Shown: positions 35,052 to 44,277, counted from the stretch's first letter. The stretch: DNA of 54,132 nt from an uncultured Brachyspira sp. (GCF_910578695.1 NZ_CAJTQJ010000013.1:1-54132); one strand, 5' to 3'. The notes: generated by a model not told the origin, from the letters alone. Made by a program: numbers and translations.

Positions 35052-35128
35052 TATTATAAAAATTGTGAATGCCTTACATTCGCAAGAATGGCAGGGGGAT
35101 ATTAACTAACAATTTTTATTAGCAATAA
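35052..35128 (+). repeat. Interspersed repeat element, copy R5
   Basis: First of two direct copies before the RND gene. Arms AAAAATTGT (35060-35068) and ACAATTTTT (35108-35116) pair over nine bases. The stretch from CGCAAGAATGGCAG to the right arm is identical to R6. It is followed by AAAGTTTATCGCTAGCAATA, a module also next to R4, R7 and R8. Confidence 0.85.
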
Positions 35129-35161
35129 TATAAAGTTTATCGCTAGCAATAATAAAAACAA

Positions 35162-35252
35162 TTTTTAAATACTGAAAAGTCAAATATAAAAATTGTGAGT
35201 GCCTGACATTCGCAAGAATGGCAGGGGGATATTAACTAACAATTTTTATTTT
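35162..35252 (+). repeat. Interspersed repeat element, copy R6, abutting the RND gene leader
   Basis: Second copy, with the AAATACTGAAAAGTCAAATA flank also seen in R8 and R9. Its right end is only 23 bases from the ATG of the RND gene, so R6 makes up most of that gene's immediate 5' region. Confidence 0.85.
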
Positions 35253-35274
35253 ATAAAAGAGGTAAAAATAAACG

Positions 35275-38200
35275 ATGAGAAGTTTTATAGAATTGGTAGT
35301 AAAAAGACCTGTAGCAGTTTTTATGTGCATGACGGCAATCCTTATATTGGGATTTGTAAGTTTAAGTAAATTGGCTGTAGATTTTTTACCTGATATAGAA
35401 CTTCCTTATATAACAGTAAGAACAGAATATGAAAATGCAGGACCTGAAGAAGTAGAGAAATCAGTAACTAGGGTAGTGGAGAATGCTGTTGCCGCTGTAA
35501 GCTCAATTAATACAATTACTTCTTCTTCTGAGGAAGGTATATCCAGCGTTTTTATAGAATTTAATTGGGGGACAGATTTAGCCGCTGCTGCTGCTGATAT
35601 AAGAGAGTCCATAGACACAATAAAAAATTCTCTTCCAGATGATGCTAAAAATCCTACAGTATTTAAATTTTCTACAGATATGACGCCTATTATGGAAATA
35701 GCATTTTTTGGTGCTGATAATTTAGGGGCATTATATAATTTAGTAGATAATCAGGTGCTTAATAAAATAGAACAGGCTTCTGGAGTTGCAAGGGCAGAAA
35801 TTAGGGGCGGACTTAAAACGCAGATGAAAGTAGATTTACTTTTAAATAGACTTCATGCTTATGGTATAGATATTAATAGTATAGTGTCTCTTCTTTCCTC
35901 AGAGAATCAGAATCTTTCAGGAGGCGAAACTTATGAGGGAGTTTATAAATATACTTTGAGAACTATGGGAGAGTTTACTACGGCAGAAGATATAGAAAAT
36001 ACTGTAGTAGCAGTAAAAACGAATGATATACCTATAAAATTAAAAGATATAGGAAGAGTATATCAAGGCTATAGCGATGATTCTGAAATAGTAAAAATAA
36101 ATGGAATGTCTGCGGTATCTGTATCAGTTAATAAGGAGTCTGGAGGAAATTCTGTTAATGTATCTAAAGCAGTTCAAAAACAATTATCTAGTCTTAATCT
36201 TCCTGAAGGTGTGGAATATGAGATATTATTTAATAATGCTGATAATGTAAATGAAGCTATAAAAGGAGTGCTTGATACCGCTTGGCAGGGCGGATTATTT
36301 GCCGTTATAATATTAATGCTTTATTTATGGAATATTAAAACTGTTTCTATAATAGCTGTTTCTATACCTATATCTATTATTGTTACTTTTACTTTGATGT
36401 ATTTTATGGGTATAACTTTAAATATCATTTCATTGTCGGGATTAGTTTTAGGTATAGGAATGATGGTTGATAATTCTATTGTTGTGCTTGAAAATATATT
36501 TTATTATAGAAATAACGGATATGGAAAATATTCTTCTGCTATAAATGGAACTTCTTCAGTGGCATTAGCAATATCCGCTTCAACTCTCACAACAATTGCA
36601 GTATTCTTGCCGTTTCTTTTTGTAGAAGGGCAGACAGGTCAATTATTCAGAGACTTATGCATTACTGTTACAGTTTCTATGATAGGCTCTTTATTTGTTG
36701 CTCTTACAGTAGTGCCTATGCTTGGAGCAAGGCTTGTAACTAATAAAAAAATAGATTTTTTAATACCTATAGAAAATTTTGTTAATAAAAATATTCATAA
36801 AAAAATTGAGGGCTTTTATTTTTATATACTTAATTATTCTATAAAAAATAAAAATAAAGTTTTGTCTGTATCAATATCAGTTATATTTATAATAATATTA
36901 ATTTTAATTATATTTATAGGTAAAGAGGGATTTCCCATATCAGATGAGGGACAGTTTAAAATAGATGTAAAAATGCCTGTAGGTACAAAATCAGAACAAA
37001 CAGGTGCATTTGTTTCAAGAATGGAAAAAGATATACAAGATGCTATAGGGGAAGATTTTGACAGAATGCAGTCAAGAATAAAATCAGGTTCTGAAGAAAA
37101 TACTGCAGAGATAAGAGTTCAGTTAAGAGAAAAGAGCGAAGGCAGAAAAAAATCGGTTGATGAGTATATAGAAATTACTAGAAATATTTTAGTTTCATAT
37201 CCTGCTCAAATAAATATATCTGCTGTAACTACATCAGCTATAGGAAGCAGTTCAAGAGATGGGGGAGCAGGAGGACAGGAAATAGAAATAGAATTAGTAG
37301 GAGATGATTTAAATAAGGCTTCGGAAATAGCAAATAATATAATAAAATCAATATCAGATATAGAAGGCATAAGAGAACCAAGACTTACAAGAGATGATTC
37401 TAATCCCGAATTAAAAATATATGTTAATAGAGAAATAGCTGCTAAGATGGGTGTTAATGTAAATACAATAGCTAATATTATAAAAACAAGTTTTGCAGGA
37501 ACTACTGCCACTACAATGACTCCTCTTGATTCTGATGTTACAGATATAGATGTTAATGTTCAGCTTGGAGAGATAGACAGATTGAATATAGATGATATAT
37601 TGAGGATTATGATACCAACTTCAAGCGGAATAGTTCCTATATCATCAATAGCATCTGTAGAAAAAAGCTATGGACCTACTGAAGTAGAAAGAAAAGACAG
37701 CACTAGAATAACCACTATAAGAGCATCAGGATATAACAGAGCTTTAAGCGAAATAATGTATGATGTACGCGAAAAAATAAAAAATGAAATATTTATTCCT
37801 TCAGGCTTCAATATAAATTATACAGGAGATTTTGAGGATATGAATGAAGCTTTTTTACAGCTTTTTCAGGCTTTGATATTAGCATTGATTTTGGTTTATG
37901 CTATAATGGCAAGTCAGTTTGAATCTTTCATAGCACCATTTGTTATAGCATTAGCAATACCATTCGGATTTGCAGGCTCTTTAACAGCATTATTTATAGG
38001 AGGGCATACTTTAAGCGTATACAGCGGCATAGGATTTATAGTTTTAATCGGTATTGTAGTTAATAATGGTATTGTGCTTATAGATTATATGAATCAGCTT
38101 ATGTATGAGAAGCGTATAAATGGAGATGAAGCTGCTTTAGAATCAGGTACTAGACGCTTAAGACCTGTACTTATGACAACATTCACTACTATACTTGGAC

Positions 38201-38427
38201 TTCTTCCTATGGCATTATCAGGAGGAAGCGGAAATGAAATGTATCAGCCTTTGTCTATTGCCATACTCGGAGGGCTTTTTGTTTCAACAGCATTTACTCT
38301 TGTTATAGTACCTACTGTTTATGCTGCTGTAAGAAATAAAATACCTCTTAAAGATTATGATAAAAAAGATTTAGAAAGTAAAAATGATTTCTCTAATTAT
38401 GATACTATAAATGCTGAAGGTAAATAA
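35275..38427 (+). CDS. RND-family multidrug/solute exporter (AcrB/MexB-like)
   Basis: 1050 residues, full length for a hydrophobe/amphiphile-type RND pump. It has the internal two-fold layout: one N-terminal membrane helix, a large periplasmic domain, six helices (about 335-545), and the same again. Signature motifs are VDFLPDIELPYITV, the TM4 proton-relay Asp in GIGMMVDNSIVVLENI, and FAGSLTALFIGGHTL. It exports amphiphilic compounds using the proton gradient. The usual membrane-fusion and outer-membrane partner genes are missing beside it. It is flanked by repeats on both sides. AGAGG lies before the ATG. Confidence 0.93.
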   Translation: MRSFIELVVKRPVAVFMCMTAILILGFVSLSKLAVDFLPDIELPYITVRTEYENAGPEEVEKSVTRVVENAVAAVSSINTITSSSEEGISSVFIEFNWGTDLAAAAADIRESIDTIKNSLPDDAKNPTVFKFSTDMTPIMEIAFFGADNLGALYNLVDNQVLNKIEQASGVARAEIRGGLKTQMKVDLLLNRLHAYGIDINSIVSLLSSENQNLSGGETYEGVYKYTLRTMGEFTTAEDIENTVVAVKTNDIPIKLKDIGRVYQGYSDDSEIVKINGMSAVSVSVNKESGGNSVNVSKAVQKQLSSLNLPEGVEYEILFNNADNVNEAIKGVLDTAWQGGLFAVIILMLYLWNIKTVSIIAVSIPISIIVTFTLMYFMGITLNIISLSGLVLGIGMMVDNSIVVLENIFYYRNNGYGKYSSAINGTSSVALAISASTLTTIAVFLPFLFVEGQTGQLFRDLCITVTVSMIGSLFVALTVVPMLGARLVTNKKIDFLIPIENFVNKNIHKKIEGFYFYILNYSIKNKNKVLSVSISVIFIIILILIIFIGKEGFPISDEGQFKIDVKMPVGTKSEQTGAFVSRMEKDIQDAIGEDFDRMQSRIKSGSEENTAEIRVQLREKSEGRKKSVDEYIEITRNILVSYPAQINISAVTTSAIGSSSRDGGAGGQEIEIELVGDDLNKASEIANNIIKSISDIEGIREPRLTRDDSNPELKIYVNREIAAKMGVNVNTIANIIKTSFAGTTATTMTPLDSDVTDIDVNVQLGEIDRLNIDDILRIMIPTSSGIVPISSIASVEKSYGPTEVERKDSTRITTIRASGYNRALSEIMYDVREKIKNEIFIPSGFNINYTGDFEDMNEAFLQLFQALILALILVYAIMASQFESFIAPFVIALAIPFGFAGSLTALFIGGHTLSVYSGIGFIVLIGIVVNNGIVLIDYMNQLMYEKRINGDEAALESGTRRLRPVLMTTFTTILGLLPMALSGGSGNEMYQPLSIAILGGLFVSTAFTLVIVPTVYAAVRNKIPLKDYDKKDLESKNDFSNYDTINAEGK

Positions 38428-38439
38428 TAAAGAATGATA

Positions 38440-38700
38440 ATTTATTATTATTGCTATCGATAAACTTTTTATTAGCAATAATAATAAATAATTAAAAAAA
38501 GCGAGCCGAAGCACATCGATAATAAATTATCGATGTAGTTAAAGCGAAGGTGAGCATAGCAATAATAAAGCAATTTTTATTAGCAATAATAGAAAGTTTA
38601 TCGCTAGCAATAATAAAAGAAATAAAAAACTTGTGAGTGCCTGACATTCGTAGAATGGCAGGATGTAACTAACGAACAAGTTTTTTATTAGTAAATAAGA
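38440..38700 (+). repeat. Composite interspersed repeat, copy R7
   Basis: Starts 13 bases after the RND stop. It holds the GCGAGCCGA module with a perfect 11-base palindrome ACATCGATAAT/ATTATCGATGT (38513-38523, 38526-38536), the AGTTTATCGCTAGCAATAAT module, and a core whose arms are AAAAAACTTGT and ACAAGTTTTTT. These arms differ from the other copies but pair perfectly with each other. Confidence 0.85.
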
Positions 38701-38769
38701 AATAGAAAAGTTATAATAATACTGTGATTTGGAATTACTTAATTAAATAAAATTTTTTTAAAGCGATAA

Positions 38770-38965
38770 TAACAACTAATAATTTTTTAAATACTAGAAA
38801 ACTAAATATAAAAATTGTGAGCGTCTGACATTCGTAGAATGGCAGAGTTTATTAAAAATAATAATAAAAAAGCGAGCCGAAGCACATCGATAATTTATTA
38901 TCGATGTGGTTAAAGCGAAGGCGAGCATAGTAATAATATAAAGTTTATCGCTAGCAACAATAAAA
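38770..38965 (+). repeat. Composite interspersed repeat, copy R8
   Basis: AATTTTTTAAATACTAGAAA flank, core AAAAATTGTGAGCGTCTGAC with ATTCGTAGAATGGCAG, then the GCGAGCCGA module with perfect palindrome CACATCGATAA/TTATCGATGTG (38883-38893, 38898-38908) and the TTTATCGCTAGCAA end. No right-hand core arm is present; the palindrome module takes its place. An 83-codon reading frame on the minus strand is a by-product. Confidence 0.85.
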
Positions 38966-39072
38966 ACTAATAATTTTTTAAATACTAGAAAGCTAAATAT
39001 AAAAATTATGAGCGTCTGACATTCGTAAGAATGGCAGAGTATCAAAGCTTATAATTTTTATTAGCAATAATA
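38966..39072 (+). repeat. Interspersed repeat element, copy R9
   Basis: Almost identical to R1 in the opposite orientation: AAATACTAGAAAGCTAAATA flank, arms AAAAATTATGAGC and GCTTATAATTTTT (one G-U pair), inner hairpin CTGACATTCGTAAGAATGGCAG in two halves, and a TTAGCAATAATA end. It lies directly after the 3' end of the PH-domain gene. Confidence 0.88.
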
Positions 39073-39079
39073 AAATAAA

Positions 39080-39724
39080 TTAACATTCAAATATATCATC
39101 GGCAATAAAAGATATAATATCATTATAGCGTTTATCATCATATTCTGCATAATAATCTTTTTTTATTGTGGAAATTACAATGCAGTTTTCTTCCTTTTTT
39201 ATTTCTATAATGCTGCTGCAGTTTATATAAACATCATTTATTAATATGTATTTATTTTTTGTATAGCCGTTTGTATTTTTTGATATTTTTTCTGAATGTT
39301 TATTATATTTATTTTTTTGCTTATATTTTTCCATTTCCTTTGAAGCTGTCTGCTGAAATACTATAGCACTTTCTTTTACTATATCTTTTATTGTTTCAGA
39401 ATATTCACCATATACTATAGTAATTTCTCCGAGTATAAGTCCTGTATATAATTGAACACTATTAACCATATCTAAAGGTATATCAAATTGTCTTCTTGAA
39501 ACAAACATACCATTATCTAAAAATATAATTCTCTTTGTTGTAAGTACTATAATCATACTATTATTATTTGATTTATGGAAGCCTGATGTAAAATATAAAA
39601 TATCTTCATTTTCATTTATAATCTTAGGAAGTTCATTTAATTCTTTTTTTGTAAATGATGTTTCTGTTCTTGACTTTATATCTTTAATTTGTTTTCTTAT
39701 TCTCTCTTCATTTTTTATTTTCAT
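39080..39724 (-). CDS. Bacterial PH-domain (YokE-like) protein
   Basis: 214 residues. Residues about 35-135 resemble the bacterial pleckstrin-homology domain of the YokE type: MIIVLTTKRIIFLDNGMF followed by IPLDMVNSVQLYTGLILGEI. The C-terminal part (KYILINDVYINCSSIIEIKK) looks like a second, partial PH-like strand set. There is no membrane segment. The role is unknown; such domains bind lipids or proteins at the cell periphery. It is a single-gene unit; repeat R9 lies at its 3' end. Confidence 0.6.
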   Translation of the reverse strand: MKIKNEERIRKQIKDIKSRTETSFTKKELNELPKIINENEDILYFTSGFHKSNNNSMIIVLTTKRIIFLDNGMFVSRRQFDIPLDMVNSVQLYTGLILGEITIVYGEYSETIKDIVKESAIVFQQTASKEMEKYKQKNKYNKHSEKISKNTNGYTKNKYILINDVYINCSSIIEIKKEENCIVISTIKKDYYAEYDDKRYNDIISFIADDIFEC

Positions 39725-39853
39725 CAGACATAGTTTTCCTATTATTTATTATTATATATTTTTATATTAATTATATCTAATATGTTTATAATATCAACTA
39801 AATTTACATTTCTATTTTTTATAAGTAATTATGCTTTATTATATAATACAAAT

Positions 39854-39881
39854 TTGTAATTAACTTAAAATTGTATATACT
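39854..39881 (+). promoter_or_regulatory. Sigma-70-like promoter for cca-coaX
   Basis: TTGTAA (39854-39859) and TATACT (39876-39881) are 16 bases apart, 32 bases before the GTG start of cca. Confidence 0.5.
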
Positions 39882-39913
39882 ATATATAGTACATAAACAT
39901 GATAGGATATTAA

Positions 39914-41308
39914 GTGAAGAAAATATTTACAGATATACCGCATCAGATAAAAGAGATAGCTAGAATATTGAATATAGAAGGCTTCCAGTGTTTTTTAGTA
40001 GGCGGTGCAGTTAGAGATTCTATAATGGGCATTACTCCTCATGAATATGATATTACTACAGATGCCAAGCCCGAAGATGTACAAAAAATATTTAAATATA
40101 CTATTCCCACTGGAATAAAACACGGAACTATACTTGTTATTATAGAGGATATGCATGTAGAGATAACAACTTTCAGAAGCGACGGAAATTACAGCGACGG
40201 CAGACATCCTGATAATGTAGAATATGCCTCTAATATAGAAGAAGATTTGCCTAGAAGAGATTTGACAATAAATGCTATGGCATATAATGTTTTGGACGGA
40301 AATTTAATAGATATGTTTGACGGTATGAAGGATATTAAAAGAAAAATAATCAAATCTGTAGGCAATCCTTATGAAAGGTTTATGGAAGACGGACTTAGAA
40401 TAATGAGGGCTATAAGATTTGCTACTAAATTAGACTTTGATATAGAAAAAGAAACTTTTGAAGCTATAGCACATTCTACAGGAATGCTTGCCTCTATTGC
40501 GGCTGAGAGAATAAGAGAAGAGTTTAATGGAATATTATTATCTAAAAATCCTTTCAGAGGTTTGGAGCTTTTAAGAAAAACGGGTGTGCTTTCTTTAATA
40601 CTGCCTGAACTTATGCAGGGCTTCGGCGTATCCCAAAATAAATTTCATAAATATGATGTTTATTATCATATACTTCATACTATACAGGAAGTTGAGCCTT
40701 TAGAAACAGAAGAATTGACCTTATTGGTAAGACTTGCAGCATTATTTCATGATATAGCAAAACCTATGGTTCAGAAAAAAATTTCTAAGCAAGATGATCC
40801 TGTTTATTATAATCATGAGGTTGTGGGCTCTAATGTTGCCAAAAAAATAATGAAAAGATTAAAATATTCTAATTCTGAGATAGATTTTGTAACATTATTA
40901 GTTAGACAGCATATGTTTTATTATCAAGATGAATGGACTGACGGTGCTGTAAGAAGATTTATGCGTGCTGTCGGTGTTGAAAATATAAAACCTCTTTTAA
41001 AGCTTAGAGAGGCGGATAGGCTTGGAAGCGGATTTAGAAAGGATAAGGAAAGTAAGGCTATACCTAAATTATTATCTAGGATTGATAAGATTATTGAAGA
41101 AGAAAATGCTATTACAGTTAAAGATTTAAAAATAGATGGTAATGATTTGATTAATGAATTTAATTTGAAGCCTAGCCCTTTAATAGGCAAGATATTAAAT
41201 TATCTGCTTGATTTGATATTAGATGAACCTGATTTAAATAATAGAGAATTTTTAATACAAAAAACTAAAAGCTTTTTAGAAAGTAATAATATAAAAAATG
41301 GGGCTTAA
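39914..41308 (+). CDS. cca: CCA-adding tRNA nucleotidyltransferase (class II, with HD domain)
   Basis: 464 residues from a GTG start. The nucleotidyltransferase head shows CFLVGGAVRDSIMG and the metal pair in HEYDITTDA, then DLPRRDLTINAMAYN. An HD domain follows with LAALFHDIAKPM, and a C-terminal helical region. It adds or repairs the CCA end of tRNAs; the same family includes poly(A) polymerase, but the RRD-LTINA motif and length favour a CCA enzyme. Two bases separate it from coaX. Confidence 0.9.
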   Translation: MKKIFTDIPHQIKEIARILNIEGFQCFLVGGAVRDSIMGITPHEYDITTDAKPEDVQKIFKYTIPTGIKHGTILVIIEDMHVEITTFRSDGNYSDGRHPDNVEYASNIEEDLPRRDLTINAMAYNVLDGNLIDMFDGMKDIKRKIIKSVGNPYERFMEDGLRIMRAIRFATKLDFDIEKETFEAIAHSTGMLASIAAERIREEFNGILLSKNPFRGLELLRKTGVLSLILPELMQGFGVSQNKFHKYDVYYHILHTIQEVEPLETEELTLLVRLAALFHDIAKPMVQKKISKQDDPVYYNHEVVGSNVAKKIMKRLKYSNSEIDFVTLLVRQHMFYYQDEWTDGAVRRFMRAVGVENIKPLLKLREADRLGSGFRKDKESKAIPKLLSRIDKIIEEENAITVKDLKIDGNDLINEFNLKPSPLIGKILNYLLDLILDEPDLNNREFLIQKTKSFLESNNIKNGA

Positions 41309-41310
41309 AA

Positions 41311-42081
41311 ATGTACTTGCTTGCTGATATAGGTAATACAAGGGTTAAATTAGCGATATTTGAAAAAGCTAATCTTCCTATATGTTATAAAGCTATAGAA
41401 CATAGTAATGCTTTGGATTTGGTTAATGCACTTAATGATGTAAAAAAGGATTATGATTGTATAGACGGAGTATTTTACAGCAGTGTATCTTTGAAAGTTA
41501 ATGATTTGTTTGAGAGCAGCGTGGAAGATTGTTTTTCAATGAAGCCTTATAGAGTTATGCATAATGATATAAAATTGAAAGATAATCTGTATAAGCCGAA
41601 AGATGCTGTGGGTATAGACAGAATTTTATCTACATACGCTTCTATAAAGCTTGAAGGATATAATGATAAAGATAAATATGCTTCTATAGTAATAGATATG
41701 GGTACAGCTACCACTATAAGTATTATGCTCTCTGATTTTACTTTTTTGGGCGGTATGATAATTTCAGGTACAAAAACAAGCTATCAGGCATTATCGAATA
41801 TAACATCTTTGCCTTATTATGAAATAGGTCCTATAGAATCTATTCCAAATCCTGTTAATAATAATATTAAAGATGCTATTATGTCCGGAGCTATATATAA
41901 TACTATAGGTACTGTTAATTATGCTGTAATGGAAACTAAAAAGTATATAAAAAATAAGTACAATATAAAATCTAAAATATTTTTAACAGGCGGAATATCT
42001 AATTTAAGATTATTAAAATGCAAAGTTTATCCTTTTTTAGTTTTACAAGGCATTTATTTTAATATGATTTCCAATAAATAA
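41311..42081 (+). CDS. coaX: Type III pantothenate kinase
   Basis: 256 residues. The acetate-kinase-like fold shows the phosphate loop LLADIGNTRVKLAIFE, PKDAVGIDRILSTYA and VIDMGTATTISIM. It makes 4-phosphopantothenate, the first step of coenzyme A synthesis, and unlike type I enzymes is not inhibited by CoA. It starts two bases after cca, so the two are translated together. Confidence 0.95.
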   Translation: MYLLADIGNTRVKLAIFEKANLPICYKAIEHSNALDLVNALNDVKKDYDCIDGVFYSSVSLKVNDLFESSVEDCFSMKPYRVMHNDIKLKDNLYKPKDAVGIDRILSTYASIKLEGYNDKDKYASIVIDMGTATTISIMLSDFTFLGGMIISGTKTSYQALSNITSLPYYEIGPIESIPNPVNNNIKDAIMSGAIYNTIGTVNYAVMETKKYIKNKYNIKSKIFLTGGISNLRLLKCKVYPFLVLQGIYFNMISNK

Positions 42082-42121
42082 TATATATTATTACTATTAA
42101 AAATATCATATAAATTTATTA

Positions 42122-42201
42122 TACTAAAAATATAGTTTATTGTACTAAAAAGTATAATTTTAGTATATATAATTTGACAAATGATAAAAAACTGATATAC
42201 T
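42122..42201 (+). promoter_or_regulatory. ptsHI promoter with upstream TACTAAAA cluster
   Basis: TTGACA (42174-42179) and TATACT (42196-42201) are separated by 16 bases. Directly upstream are three copies of TACTAAAA: 42122-42129 and 42143-42150 forward, 42158-42165 inverted. The last two form an inverted repeat with a 7-base spacer. The promoter is well supported; the binding-site reading is a suggestion. Confidence 0.65.
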
Positions 42202-42237
42202 TTAAATTATATTAAAAGAAGAATGGAGGATTTGATA

Positions 42238-42504
42238 ATGACTACAGGTAAAGTTACTATACAAAATGATACAGGACTTCATGCCAGACCTGGTAATGAG
42301 TTTGTAACATTTATAAAATCATTGGCAGGCTGTAAAGTAGAAGTAGAAAATGAAAATGGTAAAAGGGTTAATGCTTCATCTCTTTTAAAGGTTTTATCTT
42401 TGGGCGTGAAGAAAGGTTCTGTTTTAACTGTTTACTGTGACGGTGATAATGAAGAAGAAAATCTAAAAAAAATAGAAGAATTTATAGCTAATTTAAAAGA
42501 TTAA
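42238..42504 (+). CDS. ptsH: Phosphocarrier protein HPr
   Basis: 88 residues from the ATG at 42238. An in-frame ATG at 42223 overlaps the GGAGG ribosome binding site and would shift the active histidine, so I reject it. With this start, His15 in NDTGLHARPG is at the canonical position. Ser48 in VNASSLLKVLSLG aligns with the regulatory Ser46 of Gram-positive HPr. It passes phosphate from enzyme I to sugar-specific EII proteins. ptsI follows 19 bases later. Confidence 0.96.
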   Translation: MTTGKVTIQNDTGLHARPGNEFVTFIKSLAGCKVEVENENGKRVNASSLLKVLSLGVKKGSVLTVYCDGDNEEENLKKIEEFIANLKD

Positions 42505-42523
42505 TTATTTTTGGAATTATAAT

Positions 42524-44269
42524 ATGGAAAAGAGAATTACTGGAATAGGAGTTTCTCCGGGTATAGCTATAGGCAAGGTTTATCTTTTAATAAAAAAGGA
42601 GCTGTCTATTTCAAAATGTCCTTGTAAGGAAATATCAGAAGAACAGGCAAAATTGTTAGATGCTAGAAATAAAACTAAAGAACAGCTTATTAAGATAAGG
42701 GAAACTACAGCAAAAAAAGTTTCAGAAGAAAAAGCTGCTATATTTGATGCTCATATTACTTTACTTGAAGATGAGGATTTGCTTGAAGAGGTTAATAATA
42801 TTATAGCTGATGATAAAGTTTGTGCTGAATATGCTTTATCACAGGGCATAGAAGTTTATACTAAAATTTTAAGCGAAGTAGAAGATGAATATTTAAGAGA
42901 GAGGGCTGGAGATTTATTAGATATTTCGGATAGATGGATAAGAAATATTCAAGGCGAAGATATAGCAGATATTTCTAATCTTCCTAAAGATTCTATAGTA
43001 GTTGCCAGAGATTTAACACCTTCAGATACTGCTAATTTAGATTTGGATAATACTCTTGCATTTATTACAGAGATAGGCGGAAGAACTTCTCATACATCTA
43101 TTATGGCTAGATCTTTAGAACTGCCTGCTGTTGTGGGTATTGGTGAAATTTTAAAAGATTTAAATAATGAGCAGATTATAATAGTTAATGGCAATACTGG
43201 GGCTGTTATAATAGAGCCTGAAAAAGAATCTATAGAAGAATGCTTAAAGCTTAAAGATGAATTTGATAAGAGAAAGGCTTTATTAAAAGAATATGCACAT
43301 AAAGATGCTGTATCAAAAGACGGAACAAAAATTAGAGTGTATGCTAATATAGGTTCTCCTGCTGATTTGGGAGGTGCATTAAAAAACGGAGCTGACGGCA
43401 TAGGGCTTTATAGAACAGAATTTCTTTTTATGGAGAATACTGATTTTCCTACAGAAGAAGAACAATTCAAGGCATATAAAGAAGTTGCTGTAGCTATGAG
43501 CGGGCATACTGTTACAATAAGAACTATGGATATAGGGGGAGATAAATATCTTCCTTATTTGGAAATGCCTAAAGAAGAAAATCCTGCACTTGGTTGGAGA
43601 GCTTTAAGAATATGTCTTGACAGAACTTCTATTATTAAAACTCAGTTTAGGGCTTTGCTTAGAGCATCTCATTTCGGCAAAATAAAAGTTATGCTTCCTA
43701 TGATTGTTTCTTTGGAGGAATTAAGAAAGGCTAAATCTATATTTAATGAATGTAAATTAGAACTTATGAAAGAAGATATTGCTTTTAATGAATCTTTAGA
43801 ATTAGGAATGATGATAGAAACTCCTTCTGTTGTATTTAGGTCAGAGTCTTTTGCAAGAGAATCAGATTTCTTTTCTATAGGTACTAATGATTTAACTCAG
43901 TATACTTTGGCTTCAGATAGAGGAAATGAAAAAATAGCATCTATTTGCGATCCTTATAATCCTTCAGTACTTATTGCTATAAAAATGGCTATAGAAGGTG
44001 CTCATGCAAGCGGTATTATAATATCTATGTGCGGAGAGCTTGCAGGAGATTTACTTGCCGTGCCTTTATTATTTGGGCTTGGGCTAGATGTATTTTCTAT
44101 GGCTGCTATATCAATACCTGAAGTTAAGAAGATGATTATGTCTTTAGAAAAGCCTGAATGTCAGATGCTTGCTAAAAGAGTGCTTTCTCTTGATACTGCT
44201 GAAGAAGTTAAAGCTGAGTTACTAAGATTTTTAGAAGTACATGAAAAAGGCGGTACTATAAGTTATTAA
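42524..44269 (+). CDS. ptsI: Phosphoenolpyruvate-protein phosphotransferase (enzyme I)
   Basis: 581 residues, full length. The phosphorylated residue is His190 in TEIGGRTSHTSIMARSL. The PEP-binding barrel shows DGIGLYRTEFLFME, MDIGGDKYLPYL, FSIGTNDLTQYTLASDRGNE and CGELAGD. It starts the PTS cascade by taking phosphate from PEP. It is co-transcribed with ptsH and ends in a hairpin terminator. Confidence 0.97.
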   Translation: MEKRITGIGVSPGIAIGKVYLLIKKELSISKCPCKEISEEQAKLLDARNKTKEQLIKIRETTAKKVSEEKAAIFDAHITLLEDEDLLEEVNNIIADDKVCAEYALSQGIEVYTKILSEVEDEYLRERAGDLLDISDRWIRNIQGEDIADISNLPKDSIVVARDLTPSDTANLDLDNTLAFITEIGGRTSHTSIMARSLELPAVVGIGEILKDLNNEQIIIVNGNTGAVIIEPEKESIEECLKLKDEFDKRKALLKEYAHKDAVSKDGTKIRVYANIGSPADLGGALKNGADGIGLYRTEFLFMENTDFPTEEEQFKAYKEVAVAMSGHTVTIRTMDIGGDKYLPYLEMPKEENPALGWRALRICLDRTSIIKTQFRALLRASHFGKIKVMLPMIVSLEELRKAKSIFNECKLELMKEDIAFNESLELGMMIETPSVVFRSESFARESDFFSIGTNDLTQYTLASDRGNEKIASICDPYNPSVLIAIKMAIEGAHASGIIISMCGELAGDLLAVPLLFGLGLDVFSMAAISIPEVKKMIMSLEKPECQMLAKRVLSLDTAEEVKAELLRFLEVHEKGGTISY

Positions 44270-44277
44270 TAAAATTA

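Noticed and set aside
38794..39045. 83-codon minus-strand reading frame
   Set aside because: It lies entirely within repeats R8 and R9; its sequence is repeat DNA read backwards.
182..39072. CRISPR array as an explanation for the repeats
   Set aside because: Copies are scattered, vary in sequence, occur in both orientations and are not separated by uniform spacers; no cas genes are present.
42082..42222. Riboswitch or leader RNA before ptsH
   Set aside because: The gap is explained by the promoter and the TACTAAAA boxes; the transcript leader is only about 30 bases.
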